DNA from: Apostichopus japonicus
Lineage: Eukaryota > Echinodermata > Holothuroidea > Aspidochirotida > Stichopodidae
DNA: 64,000 nucleotides
NCBI RefSeq assembly: GCF_037975245.1
Contig: NC_092577.1
Location: 19,652,898 to 19,716,897, forward strand
Direction: 5' to 3'
Position numbers and translations under genes: made by a program. Positions 33,640-45,895 of this stretch are shown here, piece by piece; the first letter of the stretch is position 1; each line of letters opens with the position of its first letter. A model generated the notes under the pieces. That model was not told the DNA's origin. It did not search any database and worked only from the letters and a program-made list of their open reading frames with translations.

Positions 33640-35420
33640 AAATGTCCTTGCTTTCGTGGAGTGCGGAAGTGTTTTCGGCTGCTCTCCGTTTTTCGTTCAC
33701 CACACGCTTTGTGTTTTTTGCGTTGGCCTTTCAATAGTTTGTATTTTGTTTGCTGTAGTTTTGGCTTTGTTGCGTGGTTTTTGCTTTTCGTGGGTGCGTG
33801 GCTTGCCGCGCCCCTGGCTGTCGTGGCGGCTCGCCGTGGCAGCGGAGCCGTGTTCTTGAGTTTTTCGGGAGAGGTTGGGGTCGTCCCCGGACAGGTTTTT
33901 TCACTTTTGCGTTTTGTTGGTTTAAATGTCCTTGGAGAGGTTAACCTCTCCGGGGTATGAATGTTTTCGAAATTCGGTTCACCTCGAAGGCTGCCCGCGT
34001 CCTAGGCGTCCATGTGTTGGAGGGAGTTGAGGGACTGAAGGTCACACCGTATGACAGTTCGGTGTGGGTGACAGTCCTCCATCTCCCTCTGGACATGTCT
34101 GAACAGGTTGTTGTGCGGACACTGGGGCGTTTTAGGAAAGTGACCGGCTACGAGGAGCCGTAATTCCTTGAATGTAAGGGTGTCAAGACCAGGACTAGAC
34201 GAGTTAAGAGTTCAACCCAAGTCAGATATCCCCTTGTGGGCTAATGGGCACAGGGCCCACATTGCATACCTGGGCCAGCCTCGCACTTGTCGGAGGTGTG
34301 GGCTAGAAGGGCATGAGGCCAGGTTGTGCCCAAAGAAGCGGTGTAGCCGCTGTTTACAGGTTGGGCATACCCTGGCCGAGTGTAAAGGGGATATCGTTTG
34401 CAACTCGTGTGGGAAAACGGGCCATCTCGCCCGTTCATGCCCAGACCGCTCATACGCCGCGAGAGTGGCTGCCTCCTGTCCCGGCCTCTGACACCGTACA
34501 ACCTAATGCTCCTGTCATCGCCCCAGTGTCCGACACTAGCGCCCCGATGGAGGCTTTGTTTCCCCTTTCGTGTCCGACCTCTCCCCTGATCGAACTTGCC
34601 GAGACTGCCAGCCTTGCCCACTGAGGCAAAGCAGGACAAAACGGCGGAGATGGTGCTAGCGGAGTGGCATTTGGCGCAGGATGCCGCTTGTACTGGTTCA
34701 CCGGTAGCTACGCCCGCTATCGGTGATCTTAGTTGGGTCCCGAGTCAACCGGCCAAAGAGACATTAAGTGGCCCAGATTCTGACTCGCCAATGGAGGACT
34801 GCACTACAGCCTTATTAGTTATGGGTTAGGAGTCCTCCGACTGGTTTGATGAGACGAAACAGGCCACTGGTCTCATTGACTCGAGTGGCCCTTCCACCCC
34901 AGCCGCTTCCGATACACCGGACACGATGGTCCACTCGATCAAGGTTGACGAGGAGCTTAGAATTCTGCTCGCTCGTAAGAAAAGGGGGAAACACTGCTAG
35001 GTTCCTGAAAAGACCCATATTGGGAAAACTTCGGAGGTAATGCGCAGGCCTGTTGTCTACTATCGGGACGGCGTACCCCGGATGAAGTTTTGGAGTGGGT
35101 TAGTTGTTAGGTGTGTGGGGGGGGGGGGGGGTTGTGTGGTCGTTACATAATATGGGTTGGGGGTTCTGTTTGTGGTTAGGAGCTGACTTTTTGGGGCTGG
35201 TTTGTAGAGCTTTATTGTTTTGGTTCTGTTGGCCTTTGGGTCCGTGTCCTTTTCACGTCACGTTGAACGCTACATTGTATACATTTGTGGGTGAGTGAGA
35301 GATTTCTCTTTGTGGGTTTTCAGTTTGGTTTATGGTGGTTGTTAAACAGAATGGGATTGTTTTGGGTTTTGTTGACCTGTGGTCCGTGTCCGTTTTCTTT
35401 GCACGTAAAAAGCACACACA
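33640..35420 (+). mobile_element. Tx1-like LINE copy A, ORF1 remnant without reverse transcriptase
   Basis: The 5' end (tttcgtggagtgcggaagtgttttcgg) resembles the 5' end of copy B at about 49555, and both end near CACGTAAAAAGCACA (35401-35415 here). Between them is an ORF1 with three zinc knuckles, then about 600 bp of G/T-rich 3' sequence including a 15-G run (35117-35131). No endonuclease or reverse transcriptase is left, so this is an internally deleted copy that depended on others for movement. Confidence 0.65.
33957..34491 (+). pseudogene. LINE ORF1 remnant, gag-like with three CCHC knuckles
   Basis: Two adjoining frames contain VFEIRFTSKAARVLG and DSSVWVTVLHLPLDM (33957-34163), and then GHRAHIAYLGQPRTCRRCGL (34240-34300). 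Knuckles: CRRCGLEGHEARLC, CSRCLQVGHTLAEC and CNSCGKTGHLARSC (34290-34440). A TAA at 34161 and a frame change separate the RNA-binding N-terminal part from the knuckles. This layout (RRM-like region then CCHC knuckles) is usual for ORF1 of Tx1/L1- and I-type LINEs, which package element RNA. Downstream frames (to about 34830) are Pro/Ser/Asp-rich and correspond to the linker region of copy B. Confidence 0.75.
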
Positions 35421-38295
35421 CTCCTTGCTGGATACATACGATACGGTGTACACTGTGTGCTGCAAACTGGTATTTGCTGTAACTTGTGTGTGCTGAAAGA
35501 AACTGTACGTATAGTGGCACATTAGGATCCTAATTTTCTTATTCAAATCGGCCCAAAGCAGGTGTTCCAAGCCTTTCCAGGATTTTGAAATCAAATAACA
35601 ATTCAGTTATTTAGGCTAACTAAATTTAGAAACAACATTTGGGTATAGCCTACTGCAAATTTGACAGAATATTCCAGCCAGCTATAGCCAATGTATTCAA
35701 AAAGTAAGAGAGGTCCTTTGAAAGTTGTAGCCTTACTATTTGACAGTTTTAATGTACACATGTCATTCTAAGTATAGACCATTTGTTCATTTTCCCGGAT
35801 CAAATCAATATTATTGTACATGTGTGATACAGTTTCTTATGAATAATGATTTAAAATTTCAATTAAGGAGCTGTGTACTTTCTTTATCATTTTTATCAGC
35901 CACTGAAAATCAATAGTAACTCCGTAGACTGTAGTGGTAAACCCTAACCCTGCCTTATACGATGATGTAGGCCTAGGTACTCATAAAGTTAACTAGGTGT
36001 ACAGTATATAAATACAGGTCCATATTTTTGGTACTATAAACCTACATAACATTACGAGTGCCTGTGGGCATGAGGCTGGGTCCTACATGTAATGTACAAC
36101 TGCATCTCTACAAAGATGCAGCTAACTTAGACTTGAAGCCATCAGCATAAGCAGTTAACCCTGCCTGTTTATTACTAGTATTACTACTACTACTACTACT
36201 AGCCTAGTTTACTACTGTGGGCTAGTTCGCATGGTTACTTCGCTTACCTGGTCGTAGACCATCATAAGAACAACTTCTCGTTTCGTGACGAACGGTTAAA
36301 AGAAAGACGTTGACATTTCTTCGATCGTGGTGCAACAATAAATGCATTTCTTCCGAATAAATAAACGCTACTAGCCTACCAATAATGGGCTAGCTGAATA
36401 GGTCTTGTACATATGTTATGTACGGCACACTGTTTCTGCACGATTTCGCGCAACTGTTAAGGAACTATCATGGCGTCCATTGTAAACATGTGACGTCACA
36501 AAAAAGCCACTTGGCCAAACTCTCTAAATTATACGGCTCTGTTTTGTAATATACTCGAGTGCCCTCTTCTCATATCAGGAGAACTCTACGATCCATCGTG
36601 CTGAACGGAACGAGTTGTTCGCCCATTAATTTATCTCTTTCCATTGGATTATTCTTTCTCGGAACATTATATTTCTACGTCGGGAACAACGATCTCTCGA
36701 ATGGAGTGAACATTATATTATATATCAGGGCACTGCGCGGGGAATTGGTGAACATATTTCATCGGACCTGTGTAGCTTATTTACTATTGGATCCATATCA
36801 TTATACGTATTATAATACGCTCCGTTACTCGTTACAATCAATCTTATATGATACGGGAACGGACGATGGTACGATAGGTGATAATACTCAGCGCAGAATA
36901 AAGAGGTGTGAAGGTCACGTTTGTTTATTCGTATACCCCTTCTACTCAGCTAACAAATGTGGAATTATGCAGCCACCTACGTTTGGTATGGCTTGATTAG
37001 GCACTTGTCACTGTTATGCTTCCATTACTGATAGCACCACCTTTCACGAATTTTGCAAGTGACCGTTGGCCAAAATGGTTCACTGTTAAAGCAGGGAGTT
37101 GTTATGGAAGTATGTGACTATTGGGTGTTCACATCTCTAGAAATTTGTCAGCTCATGTAATCGTTCTTTTTTGAACTTCTTACAAGTCCGTGAAATAATA
37201 TTTCTATTCTATTCAAAGAACACTGGAACTTGTGATTCCTTACCAAAGACAGTTAACAATCTTGCCACTATCTGCCATGGTATTGCCATAGTTAGATGTC
37301 AGTGATTCTGTGTTCAAAAGAGAAATTGACCTTTGTAACAATACATCACTCCCACACATATTACCATTGCCTTTGCCAAACTAGTGTCCAACTGTTGGTG
37401 TCTGCTTAATCATTAAATTTCTAGGAGCAGTTGAGAAAGAAAGTACGTCATAACCGGTGATTTTGACTAGTCAATTGGTTATATGTGGGAATGCTTTGGT
37501 TGGATCAGAAAGTGACATTTTTTAATGTACATATAGTAATCAGAAACAGTATCCTTCTACACCTTGTAGAAATGGAAACAAAACCATAATCATTTATACT
37601 TGTTTGAAAGGTTTTAAGCTGAGAAATAGGATACAATTGGTATAAATGAAAAGTATTATTTTATAAAAGCCAAAGCAATACTCCGTATGGTGGTTCGGAT
37701 TTTGAGTCTAAAATTCCTAATGTAAACGGCTTGACATTTCTGTTTCGGTAATATGACTGATGTTTGTCCTTAAAGAGGGCATGACATTACAAGATGTTCG
37801 ACAAATCTCAAGTACAAGAAGGCTACTAAGCAAAGACATTTGGGGTCATGGGTCGAATTGTGAAACCCTTGTAAACATCACATCTGAAGATGGGAAGCTT
37901 GGAACGATCTCATATCTACTTCGAGTAGAAGTTAACTTCAAGTTTACTACATATTTACTTCGAGTAGAAGAATTACCTTTTGTCTTTGGTAAAGATAAAA
38001 AACTCCGGTTGAAAGTAGTAAAAATGTGAAATCCTTATAAACGTGATGTATCTGTATGCTGAGTACAAGAATACTACAAGTGTCAATTTGTGTCATCAGC
38101 TGCCAATGTGAATATTGTTGGTGACATCTCAATGCATTTGATGTACACTTTGTTTGAAGTATAGTGTTCTTCCTGGTTTTAGCATACACTTGTGACATTC
38201 ATATAAGATTATTCATGTAACATCATCGAAACAACAATGTAACTTTGGTTTCTGGATTAATTTAAGCTAATCTTATTTGTTTATTTTGTTATTCC
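35421..38295. other. Non-coding stretch
   Basis: No gene is supported. It has an (ACT)n microsatellite (36180-36201), a CRE palindrome TGACGTCA at 36491-36498, TAGGCCTA words near 35970, and two copies of 'at(c/t)tacttcgagtagaag' about 43 bp apart (37914 and 37957). The 145-codon frame at 36559-36996 has no recognisable protein features. Confidence 0.4.
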
Positions 38296-39490
38296 CTAGA
38301 TTATATTTCAGTGCTACTATGTCAAGGTTTACACTGATGAAGAGTGACTTATCCGTCCATCTTCCTTTGAACTTTTATTTTCATATACATAAAGATGTAC
38401 TCAGGGCATGCCATGATTTAACTGGACACCAAGGTGTCACTAAAACACTGCAGTTGTTGCCGGACAGATGTTACTGGCCAGCTATGTCAACTGACAGCTC
38501 ATTGATGTGAGAACTGTGATCGGTGTACAAAAGCAAAGATGCCACCAAAGATAAGAGAGCCACTGAAACCGATGCTTGCAACCAGACCAAATGAGATACT
38601 GGCAGTCGATTTCACTCTACTGGACCATGATGTACACCGCAGAGAGAAATGTCTTAGTCATGACAGATGTTTTCTTAAAATGTACCATTGCTGCAGCTAC
38701 CAAAGACCAAACAGCAGAGACGACCGCAAAAACCCTAATGCGAGAATGGTTCTCCCGTTTTGGTATCCCCCAGCAGCTATATTCCGACCAGCAACCCAAC
38801 ATGCATCAAGTGGATTTTCTCCATTGTTCTCCATTTTATATGATGTTTGGCCGTGAACCAATACTACCTATAGACTTCCTGCTCCGTACTCAAGATGGAA
38901 ATAATGACCAAGAGGCGGATGTTGGTGCTTGGCTTGCCTCCCATACTGAAGCTCTCGTGTAGCTTTTAAAAAAGCAGGTGAGACACTGCATCAAGAAGCC
39001 GAAGTAAGAAAAACACACTTTGACAGAAAAACGAAAGAAATGCCGCTAGAGTTAGGTACAAGAGTGTATCTGAGGAATCACCCACCAGGAAGACACAAAA
39101 AGGTTAATGAATGGGGAGATATAAAAAGTTTTAGGCACGTCCTACATATTAAGCCGTATACGTCATCCAAGCAGCTGATGGCACCACTGGACCAAAGAAA
39201 TCAGTACACAGACGTGAAGTTCGACCTTGTCCTGTACCAGTTTGGTCTGAACCCTATAGACCAAGGCGCCAAAAACCACCTACTCCAGTGAGACGTTCAC
39301 AACGAGGTTGGAGTTCCAATTATGATTTTTCGAGTTCCATCGATGACGACAGACCTATTTTTCTTCCGGGTGCAGACGTCCAGGATATATACTCAAACAT
39401 TCAAAAACCAAAAAGGACGATCAGCACGAAGCGAAACGAAACACCTCTCCCCAGCACACCAGCGTCCAAAAGGGGCAGCCCTAGATAGAC
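38296..39490 (+). pseudogene. Ty3/gypsy pol 3' end: integrase remnant
   Basis: Integrase sequence runs through shifting frames: an HHCC-like zinc domain (DVLRACHDLTGHQGVTKTLQ ... RCYWP, then CENCDRCTKAK), a core with NEILAVDFTLLD (first Asp), VLVMTDVFLKCTIAAA and LYSDQ (second Asp, near 38790), then a jump straight to CSPFYMMFGREPILPIDFLL. The segment with the catalytic Glu is therefore deleted. A C-terminal domain (PLELGTRVYLRNHPPGRHKK) and a tail ending at a TAG near 39486 follow. Integrases of this type insert retrotransposon cDNA. It is followed by a presumed LTR and then by gag-protease of what looks like the same class. Confidence 0.8.
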
Positions 39491-39499
39491 GGCGAGAAT

Positions 39500-39857
39500 C
39501 GCCTTGAACCTGAAGGCGAATGTCAGACTTCACCGCCTTCAGGACTGTCTGCCAATTGGCTAACTGGAGGATCTAACCCATATAAAATAAAGCCCTGTCC
39601 TACCGACCATCTACGGTCTCCCGTTACACGGTCGGTCCAGGTCTGGAAGCCCTCCCATAAATTTAAAAGAAAGGAACAATGCCAAAAAAAAAAAACCTGC
39701 GGTACTCTCTAAGCTGTCACATCAGTCCATCACCCAATCGCCAATGATACCTTTTTAGATTGGTCACCAAGGCACCGTGTGCAATTCTCCATGCAAGATC
39801 ACGGAGCCTGCAACCATTGAACCTTGAATTCACCGAATTTCTTGAGTTGTTTCTACA
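39500..39857 (+). other. Presumed gypsy LTR followed by primer-binding site
   Basis: The segment lies between a pol end and a gag start. It has a TATA-like box (tataaaataaa, 39581), a purine-rich run (aaaagaaaggaacaa, 39664-39678) and ends ...TTCTACA (39857). Immediately after, TTGGCGTAGTCGGCAGGAT (39858-39876) has the form of a gypsy primer-binding site. The left LTR border could not be fixed because no second LTR copy is in the window. Confidence 0.4.
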
Positions 39858-39859
39858 TT

Positions 39860-41085
39860 GGCGTAGTCGGCAGGATTTCTTACACCGCATACTAACTGAG
39901 TGTGCATGTATCATGCAGAGACGGTAGCTCTCCAGAGCTATTAGTTTGTTATCTATATTTTCCAATTCCGACCAGGAATGTTCTTTTGAAAGTGGATCAA
40001 AGGAGAGGTATCCACACCTAAGATATATGGTTGCAGGAAGACTAAAGTTCAGACAATACCAAATCTGACTGTAGGTGCAGCATTCTCGACAGGACCAAAA
40101 TGACCAGTAATCCATGAGCTGAAAGGTTTCCACCAACTTAGTTCTGACGATGATGTGGAGTGCTTTCTGTCCACATTTGAAAGACTGTGTGGAATTGTAG
40201 CAATCCCACCAAAGAATTGAACTATTGTATTGGAATCCTTTTTGACTGGTAGAGCCCTATGACCTCACTGAGCTGAATAAGCAAAATTACAATGGATGTC
40301 ATTTTGAGTGCCTACAGATTAACAGCCGATTCCTATAGAAATTCCGGACAGCAAGTAAGTTGCCATCTGAAACTTTTACACAGTATGCTTAGACGCTCAA
40401 CTTTATATCTAAGGCGATGAACAAATCCATCAGATTCCCTGTCATCAGATAATGAATTTGTGGCCATTATGGTCAAGTTGGTGGCAGAGCAAAATATTGC
40501 ATCCCTCAGTGATGAGACCCTGAGACTGGAGTGTAAGTGGACAACCATACCTGAATGGGCTGACAATATTCTGGTTGCACGCTGGGCATGCAGAAATCGA
40601 CCCGTGATAGCCACAGGCATTCCAGTTCATGTGGAGAAACTATACGAACTGTAAACCCTAACCATCTTCCACTCCAAAGAAGACCCATCGGCAAGGCCTG
40701 ACATGCCAAACATAAGGTGCTACAGCTGCCATCAGTCGGGGCATATGAGCTATTCTTGCCCAAATACCCAAGACCAGACACTCAACTACATAATAGTTTC
40801 TGATAATGTTCATCATGAGGAAATGAGACCTGTGAGATATTACTTGCAGATAATTGAAGGTGGGGCTTAGGAATGGAATGTAGGCTGGATGGAGCTTATT
40901 TTGAAATCTTAGTTCATGGAGAAGCCCTCCTAGCTTACGCAGATAGTGGGGCAGCAGCATCAGTGTGCTCAAGGAGAGTATGCAACCAGGAATTTTCACA
41001 CATAAAAAGGTCCACACCAACATCACTATGGTAGTTGCACTTTATCGTCCCTGGGATGAAATGTTTCATGTAGAATAAAATAGCA
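39860..41085 (+). pseudogene. Ty3/gypsy gag-protease remnant
   Basis: Gag-type sequence is visible in three frames: DDDVECFLSTFERLCGIVAI (40150-40210), VILSAYRLTADSYRNSFRTA and KLPSETFTQYA (40295-40390), and SDETLRLECKWTTIPEWADN (40510-40560). A zinc knuckle CYSCHQSGHMSYSC (40719-40760) follows, then an aspartic-protease motif LLAYADSGAAASVC (about 40930-40970) in GAYFEILVHGEALLAYADSG context. Gag forms the particle; the protease matures it. Multiple stops and frame changes make it non-functional. No reverse transcriptase follows, so the element is truncated at about 41085. Confidence 0.75.
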
Positions 41086-42946
41086 CATGGTTTACTTCAT
41101 GAGAACTGTATAAATTTTCTTTCATTTTGTACTCTTTGTTCTTCTGATTCCAAAGGCAGGGATTCTCCTCTACCCATCATAAGACCTCATTCTCCTGTTC
41201 CTTGCCATGCAGGTGGCTTGACTTGCGGATCCTTATCTTTGCGCTAGACTGAGGCATCAGAAGCAACAGAAGACAGAGACGATGCCTTTTGGATCTACTC
41301 AGTTGTCTCCCCCCCCCCCCTGGAGCAACTTCCACCTCTCCACTGTGCCTTCTTTCTCTGTGGCATCTTCTTCTGTAAATTTTTCTTCTGTGACACTTGC
41401 ATCTTGGGTAGTGGGAGCTGCAGTCCTCTTTGCCTTCCTTTCCCCTTGGAACCAGTGCTTGACTCTCCTTCTGTCATGTTGACTTCTTGGCCTGTTCACT
41501 CCCTGAGAGTTTGAAGGGTTCTGATTTTGAGGCACTCCGGAGGCCCGGGTTTTACACCGTTTCTTCTCCGTTACTAGTCCGGTATGTCCGTTACTTTTTC
41601 GGTACTCCTACGTTCTGTATGTTCTTTATCCGTTAATAATCCGTTGTAATTACGTTACTATCCGTTGGTTTTCGTTAGTTCGTTCGTTGTTCTGCCGTTG
41701 TTCGTCTGTTGCTGTCCGTCTCTTGTACGTTTGTAATCCGTTTTCACCCTTTAACTTCCGGTACGTTGCAACCCCCAGATGCGAAAAATTTTCCCAAACG
41801 AAATAACTGGATGACTGTTTTTTGCGCGTACTCTTGTCCGTTCGCGCAATCCGGTGAGATGTGACAGGGCCTTAAACGAGCTAAAGAGGTAGCCGATCTG
41901 AACGTCGCTTGCGAAACCGTCAGCCTGCGAAACAGTAACTTCAGGGTCCACAAATTGAAACACAAAGCTTGAAATAAAACTCACACGTCCAATTTAGAGG
42001 TGAGGCAGATAAAGTAACAAGAAAACGCAAAAACTTTCCCTGCCTGATAATCGCAGTGTATCTTACATTACTTCCGAAATTACGAAATTATAGCGACACT
42101 TTTAGCACACGAAACTTCTGCTCGTTTGTATTTTTTAGTAACCACCCAATTTCATTGTTCACCACGGTAACTTATATTTTAAGTGTTACTTTGGAAGCTC
42201 TGCTACGGTATTTACTTTTCACGGAGTTTGAAGTTTACTACTTGTTTATGGACAGTTGGACACTGAAAGATAGATTTTTTGGCTACTTTTACATGCAGGA
42301 TTTTTATTACTTGTTTATGGATTTTCCATTCTTGTGTTCTGTTTGGGTCTTATGCAGGTCAGAACTGTATTAATGTTGCTAAGTAGCTGATGTAGGTAGT
42401 AACTTGAAGTTGGATTTTTATTTTGTGTTGCCGTTAAATGCGAGGACGCATTTGGTTTCAGCTGGGAGGTCTCTAGTATGTGTAATTTAGGTATCGGTTT
42501 ATTGCTGGCTGCAAGAGTTGGTTCTTGCTGCCGGAGCTTCATGTAAACAGTCCGGTGGACGATGCCGCCTTTGTTCTTAGTATACGGGAAACTACTACAG
42601 GTGCATATGTTCCGCGCAATTTACCGATCTTAAGATTGCGCTGCGCGTTGTTAGGATCCTATAATTGCGCACCGATCTTAACATTGCGCAAGCTGTTAAT
42701 AGCAAGCTGCTAGTGTTAACTGTAGGCCTATACGGGAAAGAACAAGGCAGGAGGGGTCAAGGTTTTTCTTTATATCAAACACACCAACACGCAACACGAA
42801 ATGAATAAATATGGGTAGCCAATAGCCATTTCATGAAAAAATGTCATATTTGCATCATTTCTTTTTATCGAACATGAGGATAGATATTTCACTCAAATTA
42901 TCACCTTCTTTCATTACTTTATCAGTAATTCATCATCCCTTTTCAG
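41086..42946. other. Non-coding stretch with CGTT-rich array
   Basis: No gene is supported, although the minus strand at 41300-41535 is hydrophilic and open (K/E/T-rich, unrecognised). A 12-C run lies at 41309-41320. From about 41557 to 41770 the sequence contains some 15 CGTT words, 8 of them CCGTT. 'ccgatcttaa(g/c)attgcgc' occurs twice about 50 bp apart (42621 and 42671). Confidence 0.45.
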
Positions 42947-43914
42947 TCAACTCAACTGATCGCATCAATAGTAAAAATGAAGAGTCAACAGAAAAGTACG
43001 AAAGCGTAATTCGGCACCTCACTACTGGAGACAAAGTTACGCCTCACTTCAAAGCATGGGTCAAGAAGAAACGGTTTTCTATCCACAATATTCCTGCCTT
43101 AGATATTGTCGACACATTGGTTGTACCTGCGGACGAAAAAGATCCACTTCGGCTCGGAAATTTCAAGAGAGTTATTCCCGCTGACAAGATGTTTGACGTA
43201 GTGCGACAGGTCCATTGCACTGAGCTACAACACGCCGGATACAAGAAAACTTTCGAGAAAGTTCAGCGCATGTTCAATGGGATTCCACGAAGCTATGTCC
43301 AAGAATTATCCACTTTGCCAGTTATCCGTACCACAGACCGTCCGACCACCCATTCGTCCCATCATCGCAAGCGGCTTCCTTAACCGTGGATCGGGCACTT
43401 CATGGATCACCTTTCGAAATATCACGTTATCTTCCCCCTGAAGCAAAAGACAGCGCAAGAGGTAGCAGAGAAGTTACAAGAAAGAGTCCTCAGTTATCTT
43501 GGAGTTCCCAAGATTTTCCACAGTGATAAGGGCAGAGAGTTCGTGAACGAATTGCTCCACGCACTTTTTCACCAGTGTGGTGGAGATGTGCTTTTCGTCC
43601 GAGGCCGTCCCCGACATTCGCAAAGCCAAGGTCTGGTAGAAAACGGCAAGAAGACGCTAGAAAGCACATTAGCAGCAATGAAGGCCATCGGGGAGAATAC
43701 GCCATGGGTCAGCTGGTTGCCACGCATACAGTATGGTTTGAATGTAACAGTGCAAGAATCGATCAAGGAGACGGCATACGCAGTAGTTTTCGGTGAACAG
43801 CCACAATCCTCCTTCGTGCCGGGTTGAACGGTCAACATCGTGGATGAAGAGAATATCGATGGTTGTGTGGAGCCACCTGAGAAGCGTCCAAATTTTAACA
43901 CCGGAGAAGGAAAT
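42947..43914 (+). pseudogene. Ginger/KRBA2-like DDE integrase pseudogene
   Basis: A pyrimidine-rich acceptor (catcccttttcag) ends at 42946. The following frame encodes YESVIRHLTTGDKVTPHFKA, PLRLGNFKRVIPADKMFDVV and HCTELQHAGYKKTF, features of the H2C2-type region of integrase-like proteins annotated as KRAB-A domain-containing 2-like and related to Ginger cut-and-paste transposons. After a break at about 43320-43400 the core resumes in another frame: DHLSKYHVIFPLKQKTAQEV, IFHSDKGREFVNELLHALFH (second Asp near 43523), RPRHSQSQGLVENGKKTLES (Glu near 43640), then a TGA at 43825. The stretch that should carry the first catalytic Asp is missing at the break, so the enzyme is dead. The 3' border meets a LINE fragment near 43915. 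Confidence 0.75.
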
Positions 43915-44450
43915 AGAAAATATCTTGGTATTTCTGCTTCTTGCATAATTCAAATTACAAAAAAGTACAAAAGAGCTTTGCAAAGCTCATGGCAGATTAT
44001 TATGAAAAGCTTTATACATGAAAATACTTGTATTGAAATCAATAATATCAAAAAGCTTAAGTGCTCGTAACTTATGAAATAGTGGGGAAGTAGGGTCTAC
44101 AAATTTAGCATGACAGACAATACGAATAGCATTTCTCTGTTTTCAAAATAATGGATGTACATTGGTTTTGAAAGTGTTACCCCATGTTTCCACACAATAA
44201 TTAAAATATGGAAGCAAAATAGCAATATAGCAATATAAAGAATACAATATAAAGAATAGCAATATAAAGAATACAGAGCATGGGTTTCAAGAACATGGCT
44301 AGCTATGTAAAATCGCAACAATAATTTTGTAAAGTTATACTTGAAATATGGGAAATGTGATCTTTCCAGGAAAGTTTACAGTGAAGGAAAACATCCAGAA
44401 ACTTGACACAGTTAACTTGGGTCAATTTCTAAACCATCTATGGTAATGTT
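43915..44450 (-). mobile_element. CR1-like LINE fragment, 3' part (reverse transcriptase C terminus)
   Basis: On the minus strand, VNITIDGLEID near 44430 is followed by decayed LSWKDHIS-like sequence, PYFNYCVETWG-like sequence near 44200, then HAKFVDPTSPLFHKLRALKL, FDIIDFNTSIFMYKAF and a C-terminal region reaching about 43915. This is the order of the C-terminal half of CR1-group ORF2. It continues the fragment at 45896-46385; the two are separated by 1.44 kb of unrelated sequence. Confidence 0.65.
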
Positions 44451-45895
44451 GACATTGTTATGTAAATAGCTCTATTTTTGTTTCTTGTTCTCTCCTTCCT
44501 AGTGGTTATGTAATAGGTATGCCTATACTCTTCCACAACCTGTGCTCATTTTCCCTTGTATAATTAGTAGTGAGCCAGTGGCAACAGTACTTTCTTTGTT
44601 CTGCCAAGTTGCTGGTTTTAGTAAACATCTTCTCTTCTTACTTTCTTTTCTTAGATAAGGGATGCCTTGTCTTAGTTGTTTCAGTTTTAGTGTAAGCATT
44701 TGTATGCAGATTTAGTCTGTATGTTTAGCTCTGATTGGTTCTAAGTGTTACTCTTGGTATCTAGGGTGTTTATAGCCAATCAGAGGTGTTAAAAGGGTCA
44801 CATGTTGTTACCCTGTGGTTTAGGAGCTTCCTCCAAGGTGTTTTAGGAGAGAGAGGCAGTTAGGTTGTCAGCCAGTCAACAGGGCCTGTTTGTATATTAG
44901 CCACCCTTGATATCATAGTCTGTACACTACAGTATACATATATATAAATAGTTAGAGAAGCTGTCTATCTTGTGCTTAAAGAATACATATATATCTACAT
45001 AAATATAACTTTACTGGGGGATTTAATTGTTAATTAGTGATTGCTGTACGTTTGTGAACATTCCATCGTTTATTTAATGGATTATATGGAACTGAGAGCT
45101 GTGTCCTGCTAGTTGCCATTTTGTATTTGCATATCTTTTACCGGGACTTCACCTACTCTTTAACATATCTTTTACCTGGACTTCACCTACTCTTTTACGT
45201 GGACGTCACCTACTCTTCTACCTATCTTTTACCTGGACTTTACCTGCTCTCCTTGGGAAGAATATTTCTTTGAATATATATATTTTATTGGAGTATTCCT
45301 GGACCTCTCACTCCTATCTATTTTCACTTTCCAAGTATATTCACGGAACTCTTACTACTCACCTTCTATTTCGTAATTTCCTGTTATCGGACATTCATCA
45401 TTTATTAAACCTTGCATCACCGTGCCTACCAGTTATTCTACTACATTGCTGTGCCGTGCTGCTGGACTATACAGACCCGCCCGCCAGATAAGCTCTATCT
45501 CTTTTTTATTAATGTGCACATACATGTATTAGTCTTGTGGCCACTTGACACCCCTAGTTGTTTGTATCAATATCACTAGTTTTCATTGTTAATAATTGTG
45601 TAACAGTAAAGAGTACTTTCCCAAGATTCTTTATGTTGCACACATGTGTGACCGAGCAATATAACTATTTTCTATACCTAACAGCCAGTCTTATTCTTGT
45701 TTTTAGCCTGTTGTATTTGTTATACAGTGGTCAGTTGTCCTCACACATCGTGACCACTAGGGGGATTCCCAATAATCTTGTTGTACAGCTAGCTGCTGAC
45801 AAGAACCCCATATCCCGCAACTCTTACAGTTACATGTGGTATGGTTGGAGAAAATCATATAATTCGTTTTCTTTTCATACAATGATAATTTCTTA
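44451..45895. mobile_element. 1.4-kb insert splitting the LINE; LTR-like features
   Basis: The insert separates two colinear pieces of one LINE, so it arrived later. It has no coding potential, two CCAAT-type boxes (about 44730 and 44774), a TATA-rich region (44935-44995) and a degenerate 34-bp tandem repeat (catatcttttacctggacttcacctactct, 45130-45250, about 3 units). A solo LTR would explain the size, promoter-like content and lack of genes. I could not identify matching TG/CA ends or a target-site duplication, so this is tentative. Confidence 0.35.

Noticed and set aside
36559-36996. 145-codon open frame
   Set aside because: No recognisable domain, no homologous frame nearby, and no splice or promoter context; its hydrophobic stretch is not enough for a call.
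37760-38029. 89-codon open frame
   Set aside because: It spans a local repeat (two copies of an 18-bp phrase) and shows no family features.
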